A stretch of 24,730 nucleotides of DNA from an uncultured Collinsella sp. Its GTDB lineage: Bacteria; Actinomycetota; Coriobacteriia; Coriobacteriales; Coriobacteriaceae. The position numbers and the translations under genes are program-made. Below the pieces are notes generated by a model. It ran no database searches. It was not told the DNA's origin and saw nothing but the letters and a program-made list of their open reading frames with translations. Where the stretch lies: the NCBI GenBank assembly GCA_900543515.1, contig UQRW01000032.1:1-24730 (forward strand), read 5' to 3'. Below, piece after piece: positions 16,238-22,142 of this stretch (the first letter of the stretch is position 1; the number at the start of each line of letters is the position of its first letter).

Positions 16238-17443
16238 CTAGGCGCGGGATTTGGCGCGTGCGAGGGCGAGGCCTACGGCGGCGATGGCCACGGCAAAGAG
16301 TGCCGTGACGCCCAGGTCGCAGGCGATGTCGCCCAGCACGGTGGACGTCAAATCCGAGGCAAGCGCCTTGCTGATCGCGTCGTTCACCCAATATGTCGGC
16401 ACAAAGTGCGCCACCGTCTGCACGGCCGAGCCCATCAGCGACAGCGGCATCCAGGCGCCGCCCAAAAACGTCATGAGCATGCCGAGCAGGTTGCCCACAC
16501 CGTTGAGCAGCTCCTCGCGCGCACCCAGGCTCGAAAGCGCAAAGCCAACGGCCAGCGGCGTGCACGCCAGGGCAAACGTCGCCGCCAGCGCCAGGCACAC
16601 ACGACCCACACCGACCTCGGCGACCGCGCCGGCAAAGCCCACGACACCCATCATGCTCGACACAAACCAGATACAAACGGTGAGCACGGCGGCGGCCGCA
16701 AACACGGCGAGCGAACGCCGGCGCTCGGAGACCGGACCGGCCTCCATGCGGCGCACGCGCTCGGGCTCGTTCATGCCCGAGAACACCAGCCCCACCGACA
16801 CGATGACCGACGAGATAATCGCGTACGCGCCAAAGTTGAAATACGACTCGAGCGTGGCGGCGGCAGTCGAATCGACCTTGACCTGCTCGATCTCGACCTC
16901 GGCGCGCTTCGTGGCCGCATGCTCGGCGGCCTTGGCGACATCGCCGTTGGAGGCGGCGGGCTCTAGGGCCGCCGCAGCGCCCGCGAGCGAGATCCAGCGC
17001 GAGGCCTCGGCAGACGAAAGCGCCGCCGCCATGGTGCCGGCACCGTAGGTCACATCGAGCTTGGGCAGGGCCTCCCCCGCGCGGGCGGCCGCGACCAGGT
17101 CGTTCTCAAACCCCTCCGGGATAAAGAACACGCAGTCGGCGCTGCCCTTGGCGCTGTTGCTCTTGGAGAGCGCGTCCGCAAGGTCGTAGGTGTCGTCGCC
17201 GACGCCCGTGACCAGCTCAAAGCGCGAACCCAGATGCTTGGTAAGCGCACGCGAAAGGTCGCTGTCGTCGCGGTCGACCACAATCACGTTGGCATCGTAG
17301 GGCTTGTACTCGGTGAGCTGCGACGAGTTCCAGCTCACCGATGCCGCGATGAATACGCCCATGAGCGAGATGAACACCGTATAGATGAGCAGGTAGAACG
17401 GGTGCGCCAGCGCCATGCGAAGCGCGGTCTTAAAGGTGCTCAT
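16238..17443 (-). CDS. ABC-2 type transporter permease (second subunit)
   Basis: This 401-residue permease has one N-terminal helix (about 16-36), an extracellular domain (about 40-205) and a C-terminal block of five or six helices (about 208-398). This is the ABC2_membrane_3/YhgE-like architecture used by drug and lantibiotic exporters. The ATG at 17443 follows AAGGAG by about 6 nt. Its first codons overlap the end of the preceding permease by 14 nt, so the two are probably translationally coupled and form a heterodimer with the ATPase encoded at 18627. Confidence 0.9.
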   Translation of the reverse strand: MSTFKTALRMALAHPFYLLIYTVFISLMGVFIAASVSWNSSQLTEYKPYDANVIVVDRDDSDLSRALTKHLGSRFELVTGVGDDTYDLADALSKSNSAKGSADCVFFIPEGFENDLVAAARAGEALPKLDVTYGAGTMAAALSSAEASRWISLAGAAAALEPAASNGDVAKAAEHAATKRAEVEIEQVKVDSTAAATLESYFNFGAYAIISSVIVSVGLVFSGMNEPERVRRMEAGPVSERRRSLAVFAAAAVLTVCIWFVSSMMGVVGFAGAVAEVGVGRVCLALAATFALACTPLAVGFALSSLGAREELLNGVGNLLGMLMTFLGGAWMPLSLMGSAVQTVAHFVPTYWVNDAISKALASDLTSTVLGDIACDLGVTALFAVAIAAVGLALARAKSRA

Positions 17444-18617
17444 AGCGGCTCCTTCCAAAAATCAGCGTGGCGGCGGCAACAAACACCAGCGTCATGAGGA
17501 CCAGCGCGCCCGCGCGAACGGCAAAAGGCCCCAAGTCTTCAAAGAAATACAGGCGGTTGAACATGTCGCAGATAAGCTTGACGGGGTTGAGCCAGCACTC
17601 AGCCGGGCAGGCGCGGGCGACGTCGTCGGCAAGCGCCATCGCTGGCTCGCCGTAGAGGCCGGCGAACAGGGCGCACGTAGTGGCAAAGCCCGTGAGGATG
17701 CCAGACTTGGACGCCTTGCCGCCCTTAACGGGAAGCGTGCCCACAAAGAGTCCCAAGCCCGTGGCGGCAAGCGCGGAAGCGGCGCCGCCCACCAAACACA
17801 GCCCCTCGCGCCCGCCAAAGTCGACGCCCACGACCAGACGCACGTAGCCGATCGCGATCGCCATCGAGGCAAAGGAGACCAGCCACGAGCCCACAAAGAT
17901 ACCGGCCAGCGACGCCGTTTTGGAAAGACCGCCCACGCAGCGACGCGCGCCAAGACCCGACAGATTGGGCTGCAGGTCGATGACGCTCAAGGCGGCAAAC
18001 TCGGCAGACATCATCGCGACCAGGCCAAAGAGCGCGTAATAGTAGATGACCGTGCCGTCGGGTGTGGTGCGTGTCAGGCTTACGCGGCGGGTGCCGCCCT
18101 CGAGCGACAGGGCGCGCGCAACCGCCTCGGGGTCGGCGAGCGCCGCCGGGTTGTCCTGGGCAATCTGGGACATGAGCTCGGCATTTTGTGTATACGAGCT
18201 TGCCACCGTCTCCAGGATGCTGCGATCGGTGAGCACCGATGATGCGCGCGAGCTGTCGTAGCTCGATAGCAGTGTGAGCTTGGGCGTGCCCGCAGCGTCG
18301 ACCGTATAGATACCCGCGACCTCACCGGCCTTGAGCGCACGGTTCGCATCGGCTGCGTCGTCGAGCTCGTGGATCTCGAGCAGCTGGTCGTCGCCTTCCT
18401 TGGCAAGCGACGTCGCCACATCCTTAAAGGTCGAAGCGTCCCAGACCTTGTCCGCCACGACGGCAACCGGCACCGGGTCGACCGCGCCGTCGGAGCTCAG
18501 GTTCGCAAACATAAACATAAACATCGTGGAAAGCGCGATGGGAAAGAGAGCGCCCCAAACCCACGTGCTCGGCCGGCGCAGCAGCGTCTTGACCGTAATG
18601 ATAATGGTGTTGAACAT
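17430..18617 (-). CDS. ABC-2 type transporter permease (first subunit)
   Basis: A 395-residue paralogue of the next permease: an N-terminal helix (about 18-38, with four Met in MFMFMFANL), an extracellular domain (about 40-190) and a C-terminal membrane block (about 195-390). It begins at an ATG 9 nt after the ATPase stop with GGGGGCGG upstream. With its neighbour and the ATPase it makes a complete exporter. Substrate is not evident; the adjoining divergent two-component system suggests a response to membrane-active compounds. Confidence 0.9.
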   Translation of the reverse strand: MFNTIIITVKTLLRRPSTWVWGALFPIALSTMFMFMFANLSSDGAVDPVPVAVVADKVWDASTFKDVATSLAKEGDDQLLEIHELDDAADANRALKAGEVAGIYTVDAAGTPKLTLLSSYDSSRASSVLTDRSILETVASSYTQNAELMSQIAQDNPAALADPEAVARALSLEGGTRRVSLTRTTPDGTVIYYYALFGLVAMMSAEFAALSVIDLQPNLSGLGARRCVGGLSKTASLAGIFVGSWLVSFASMAIAIGYVRLVVGVDFGGREGLCLVGGAASALAATGLGLFVGTLPVKGGKASKSGILTGFATTCALFAGLYGEPAMALADDVARACPAECWLNPVKLICDMFNRLYFFEDLGPFAVRAGALVLMTLVFVAAATLIFGRSRYEHL

Positions 18618-18626
18618 GGCCGCCCC

Positions 18627-19565
18627 CTAGTCGCGCAGCTCGCGGCCGGTGATCTCGAGGAACACGTCGTTGAGGGTCGGTGGCTCGCTCCACACGCGGC
18701 CGAGCGCAACGTCGGCAGCGCGCAGCGTGTCGAGGATGTCGACCAGATTGTGCGGGCTCGCTTCGCAGGTGCAGACGAGCTCGCCGCCGGAAAGCTCAAC
18801 GCTGAGCACGTGCTCGAGGGCACGCAGCCGCTCGACCGTGGCGGGCTCGACGGCGCCGACCTCGACCGTCACGCGCTCGCCCATCTGAATCATGCGTTTG
18901 AGCTCGTCATTGGTGCCCTGCGCCAGCACACGTCCGCCGTCCATGATCATGATGCGGCTGCAAATCTGCTCGACTTCCTCCATGTAATGGCTGGTATACA
19001 CCACCGTAGCGCCCTCGTCGCGCAAGCGGCAGATGCCCTCCAGGATGGCGTTGCGACTCTGCGGGTCGACTGCCACCGTGGGCTCGTCAAAGAAGATGAG
19101 CTCGGGCTTGTGCGCAACGCCGCAGGCAATGTTGAGGCGACGCGCCAGGCCGCCCGAGAGCTTGCCGGGGCGGAACTTGGCAAAGTCGCCCAGCCCGACA
19201 AAGTCGATCGCCTCGTTCACCAGCGCGCGGCGGTGCTTGCGGTCGTTGACGTAGAGGCTGCAGAAATAGTCGATGTTCTCGCGCACCGTGAGCTCGTCAA
19301 ACACCGCCACCTGCTGCGGCACCACGCCGATGCGGCGCTTGAGGTCGTAGCGGGCGGGCGCCATGGGCTCGCCGAACAGCTCAATGGTGCCTTTGTCGTA
19401 GGCAAGCAGCTGCAAAATGCAGTTGATGGACGTGGTCTTGCCCGAGCCGTTGGGGCCCAGCAGGCCAAAGATCTCGCCGGGGGCGATGCTCAGGTTAAAG
19501 TGGTCGAGCGCAATAAGGTCGTCATAGCGCTTGACGAGGTTTTCGACGTGAACGATGTCTGTCAT
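18627..19565 (-). CDS. ABC-2 exporter ATPase
   Basis: This 312-residue ATPase has Walker A GPNGSGKTT (37-45), Q-loop VPQQ, signature LSGGLARRL, Walker B LIFFDEPTVAVD and H-loop TSHYMEE. A C-terminal extension of about 90 residues is typical of DrrA/CcmA-like drug-export ATPases. The signature is LSGGLARR where LSGGMKRR or LSGGQ is common. The ATG at 19565 has GGAAGG upstream; a longer frame to 19631 has no ribosome binding site. It is the first gene of a three-gene exporter operon, divergent from the kinase/regulator pair. Confidence 0.95.
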   Translation of the reverse strand: MTDIVHVENLVKRYDDLIALDHFNLSIAPGEIFGLLGPNGSGKTTSINCILQLLAYDKGTIELFGEPMAPARYDLKRRIGVVPQQVAVFDELTVRENIDYFCSLYVNDRKHRRALVNEAIDFVGLGDFAKFRPGKLSGGLARRLNIACGVAHKPELIFFDEPTVAVDPQSRNAILEGICRLRDEGATVVYTSHYMEEVEQICSRIMIMDGGRVLAQGTNDELKRMIQMGERVTVEVGAVEPATVERLRALEHVLSVELSGGELVCTCEASPHNLVDILDTLRAADVALGRVWSEPPTLNDVFLEITGRELRD

Positions 19566-19763
19566 GAGGCGGCCCTTCCGTTGATTGCGGCCCGGTACGA
19601 TTGCATCATCGCAGGAGCCGCCGGCGCGCACCAGTGAGCTTTGTCACGAGTGCGGGGTCTTTGTCGTGCGGCCTGCCGACGCCCCCGCTTTGCTGCGCGG
19701 GAGGAATGTCACGGTTGCGCAGGCGGCCCCTCCACCATGCGCGGCTTCGCGTACAATACCCGT
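19566..19763. promoter_or_regulatory. Divergent promoter region between exporter and two-component genes
   Basis: These 198 bp must contain the promoters of the ABC-2 operon (minus) and of the kinase gene (plus). On the plus strand TACAAT (19752-19757) is followed 7 nt later by the kinase ATG, with no ribosome binding site, which suggests a leaderless mRNA. No clear -35 or binding site for the regulator is seen by eye. Confidence 0.5.
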
Positions 19764-20909
19764 ATGAACAGGCTTTTCGACAAATCGATCGTGCTGGCGT
19801 GCTGTATTGCGGCCGCCATGGGTCTTGCTGTGGATGCCCGCATGGTCGCGGCGTTTTGCCTTGGCGTTATTGCCACCTCGCTGGCCGAGGTCGCACAGGA
19901 GGAACACGCGCGCCGCGCAAGCGAGGCCGCGAGCTACGTCTACATCATCGCGGCCGTCTTCATACCGCCGTTTGTGCCGTTTGCGCCTCTCGCTCTCTAT
20001 GACATCGCGCGGCGCGTGCGCCGTGAGCACGCCTGGGTCGCGCTGGGCATTGGCTCCGTCTTTGCCCTTGCGCTCGTCGTGGACCTTCGCACCGACGCGC
20101 TCACCGCCCGAACGCTTCTGCTGACCGCCATCCTTTCGGTTGCCGCCACCTTGCTATCGCTACGTACCGCCCAGTTGGAGCGCGAACAGCAGCGCATGCG
20201 CCGTACCCGCGACGAGCTGCAAGAACGAGCCCTCGCGCTCGAAGCGCGCAACCGTGACCTTGCCGACCGCCAGGACTACGAAGTCGAGCTCGCGACGCTC
20301 GCCGAACGCGCCCGCATCGCGCGCGAGATCCACGATAACGTCGGGCACCAGCTCACGCGCGCCTCACTGCAGGCCGAAGCCCTACGCGTGGTCCACGCCG
20401 ACGAGCCCAGGGTTGCCGCCGATTTCGCCGACGTCAAACGCACGGTTGACGAGGCGCTCCAGCTTGTGCGCACCAGCGTCCACGCGCTCAACGACAACGC
20501 CGTCGACCTTTCCGTGCAGCTCGAACGCATTGTTGAAGGCGCGCGCTCGGACGGCGGCCCGCAGATTGAGCTTGAAGTTTTGGCCGAGCATGCGCCCGCA
20601 AATGTCGCCAACTGCTTTGCAGCGGTCCTGCGCGAGGCACTCTCCAATACCATGCGCCACGCTTGCGCCCAGACCGTCACCGTACGATGCATGGAACATC
20701 CGTCGTTTTACCAGCTTGTTGTTACCGACGATGGCGCGGGCGGGGTCCAAGCAAGCGGCCGCGGCGCTGCGGAGGGCATGGGGCTCGCCTCCATGCGCGA
20801 GCGCATCGAGGCGCTTGGCGGCACCTTCACCGCCGGCCCGCGTGCCAGCGCCGGCGGCTGGCGCGTGTTTGCCACCGTTCCCAAACAGCAAGGAGATGAG
20901 GACCGATGA
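19764..20909 (+). CDS. NarL/DesK-type sensor histidine kinase
   Basis: This 381-residue kinase has four or five N-terminal helices (about 8-130), a charged coiled-coil linker (about 133-180), a HisKA_3 dimerisation domain with REIHDNVGHQL (phospho-acceptor His190) and a HATPase_c domain with VLREALSNTMRHA (N box), VTDDGAGG (G1) and GMGLASMRERIEALGG (G2). There is no extracellular sensor domain, so it is an intramembrane-sensing type such as those controlling exporters. The ATG at 19764 starts the recognisable protein (MNRLFDKS); the longer frame upstream is low quality. It overlaps the regulator by 4 nt (ATGA). Confidence 0.93.
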   Translation: MNRLFDKSIVLACCIAAAMGLAVDARMVAAFCLGVIATSLAEVAQEEHARRASEAASYVYIIAAVFIPPFVPFAPLALYDIARRVRREHAWVALGIGSVFALALVVDLRTDALTARTLLLTAILSVAATLLSLRTAQLEREQQRMRRTRDELQERALALEARNRDLADRQDYEVELATLAERARIAREIHDNVGHQLTRASLQAEALRVVHADEPRVAADFADVKRTVDEALQLVRTSVHALNDNAVDLSVQLERIVEGARSDGGPQIELEVLAEHAPANVANCFAAVLREALSNTMRHACAQTVTVRCMEHPSFYQLVVTDDGAGGVQASGRGAAEGMGLASMRERIEALGGTFTAGPRASAGGWRVFATVPKQQGDEDR

Positions 20910-21535
20910 GGCTCATCGTTGTCGACGACGACCGCTTAGTGGTCGATTCGCTCAAGATTATCCTGGGCGCCCAGCCGCAGATCGAAGTGGTGGGCACCGG
21001 CGCCAATGGCGACGAGACGGTCGCGCTCTACAGCGAGCACGCGCCCGACATCGCGCTGCTCGACATTCAGATGCCGGGACGCGACGGCCTTTCGGCGGCA
21101 CGCGAAATCCTTGAGCGCGACCCCACGGCGCGCGTGGTGTTTCTGACGACATTCTCGGATGACGAGTACATTGTGTCGGCGCTTAAACTGGGCGCCCGCG
21201 GCTACCTGATCAAGACCGATGTCGCCGCCATTCCGCCGGCGTTGGCACAGGTCATGGATGGCAAACGCGTGCTCGAGGGCAAGGCGATCGAGGATATCGA
21301 TTTTAATGGGGCGGGCACCGAAGCCGACGCGCCCCGCCGGCCCACAGCCTTTGCCGGCCTAACCGACCGCGAGTTCGAAGTCGCCGAGCTCATCGCCCGC
21401 GGCCTCGACAACAAGGAGATCGCCGCCACCGCCTACATGGGCGAAGGCACCGTGCGCAACCACATCAGCTCGATCCTTGCAAAGATGGGCCTGCGCAACC
21501 GCACGCAGATCGCCATCGCCTACCTGCGAGGGTAG
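20906..21535 (+). CDS. NarL/FixJ-type response regulator
   Basis: This 209-residue protein has a receiver domain (about 1-120) with the acidic pocket VVDDDR, phospho-acceptor Asp53 in LLDIQMPGRDG, Thr in VFLTTFSDDEY and Lys in LIKTD. A LuxR-type helix-turn-helix follows (about 148-207: LTDREFEVAELIARGLDNKEIA...GTVRNHISSILAKMGLRNR). It is the partner of the kinase at 19764 and a likely regulator of the divergent ABC-2 exporter operon. The ATG overlaps the kinase stop. Confidence 0.96.
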   Translation: MRLIVVDDDRLVVDSLKIILGAQPQIEVVGTGANGDETVALYSEHAPDIALLDIQMPGRDGLSAAREILERDPTARVVFLTTFSDDEYIVSALKLGARGYLIKTDVAAIPPALAQVMDGKRVLEGKAIEDIDFNGAGTEADAPRRPTAFAGLTDREFEVAELIARGLDNKEIAATAYMGEGTVRNHISSILAKMGLRNRTQIAIAYLRG

Positions 21536-21595
21536 TTGCCCAACGACTGACCGCCCCGGCATAGCAAAATGGCTGCCACCGATTTAATACCATTT

Positions 21596-21749
21596 CAAAA
21601 CTATGCCGGTTTACGGGGCTAAACTCAGGACCCCCATCCATACCCGCGTTTTCTGCAAAATGACGGCTCGTCTACCTGCGATTTTATTTTCACGAGTATC
21701 GGCATGGTTGGGGACTCGTGACTCAGCCCCGTAAACCGGCATAGTTTTG
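21596..21749. repeat. 154-bp nested inverted-repeat element A
   Basis: Perfect 25-bp outer arms (21596-21620 and 21725-21749; core CTATGCCGGTTTACGGGGCT) enclose a core with an inner arm pair (CATACC near 21640 against GGCATGG near 21700) and a central loop containing GTCTACCTGCG. The core resembles that of the element at 21840, while the outer arms do not. It lies between convergent genes; there is no open frame of interest. Confidence 0.78.
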
Positions 21750-21781
21750 TTCGGGCGGCCCTGCACGAGTGCCTCCGCCAG

Positions 21782-21833
21782 CCTCACGGGACCAAAATGA
21801 TCCGTTTTCCTCCGCCCCCAAGGGATCAGCCGG
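21782..21833. repeat. Possible additional small repeat
   Basis: Between the two nested elements is a segment with a TGATCC/GGATCA dyad (near 21798 and 21824) around a pyrimidine-rich stretch. It may be a further repeat type or a remnant; I see only one copy in the window. Confidence 0.25.
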
Positions 21834-21839
21834 AACCGC

Positions 21840-22003
21840 GCGCCACGAAACCGGCCCATCTACTACGTTTGACTCGACACCCCTGACCATACCTTCGTTT
21901 TGAGCATAACCGCAGGCGTTCTACCTGCGGTTATGTTTTGGCGTTTTTTGGCATGGTTGGAGGTAAGGGGCCAAACGTAGTAGATGGGCCGATTTCGTGG
22001 CGC
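21840..22003. repeat. 164-bp nested inverted-repeat element B
   Basis: Outer arms of 32 bp with one mismatch (21840-21871 and 21972-22003; core CATCTACTACGTTTG) enclose a core like that of element A: ACCCC..ACCATACC..CGTTTT, then a perfect 12-bp hairpin CATAACCGCAGG / CCTGCGGTTATG around CGTTCTA, then GGCATGGTTGG. It abuts the terminator of the surface-protein gene. No coding capacity. Confidence 0.8.
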
Positions 22004-22028
22004 ACCCACCTCCCCCACGCACAAAAAT

Positions 22029-22063
22029 GCCGCCACGGAGGAGGGAGATGCCTCCGTGGCGGC
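22029..22063 (-). terminator. Intrinsic terminator of the surface-protein gene
   Basis: A perfect 13-bp stem (GCCGCCACGGAGG 22029-22041, CCTCCGTGGCGGC 22051-22063) is followed on the minus strand by ATTTTTG. It lies about 80 nt after the surface-protein stop. Confidence 0.88.
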
Positions 22064-22105
22064 TGGGGGTGGGGTGGGGGCTACATTTCTGGCTCCCCGC
22101 CGGCC

Positions 22106-22129
22106 GCCCGGGGCCTTTTGGCCCCGGGC
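22106..22129. other. Very stable tetraloop hairpin
   Basis: GCCCGGGGCC (22106-22115), TTTT loop and GGCCCCGGGC (22120-22129) form a perfect 10-bp GC-only stem 14 nt after the surface-protein stop, in front of the terminator. There is no T run after it; it could protect the mRNA 3' end. Confidence 0.6.
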
Positions 22130-22142
22130 GCTACCAGCGTGC

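Noticed and set aside
21596..22003. Integron attC sites or a 6S RNA
   Set aside because: The arms lack attC R/L boxes and no integrase or cassette genes are near. 6S RNA is normally single-copy, whereas two related elements stand side by side.
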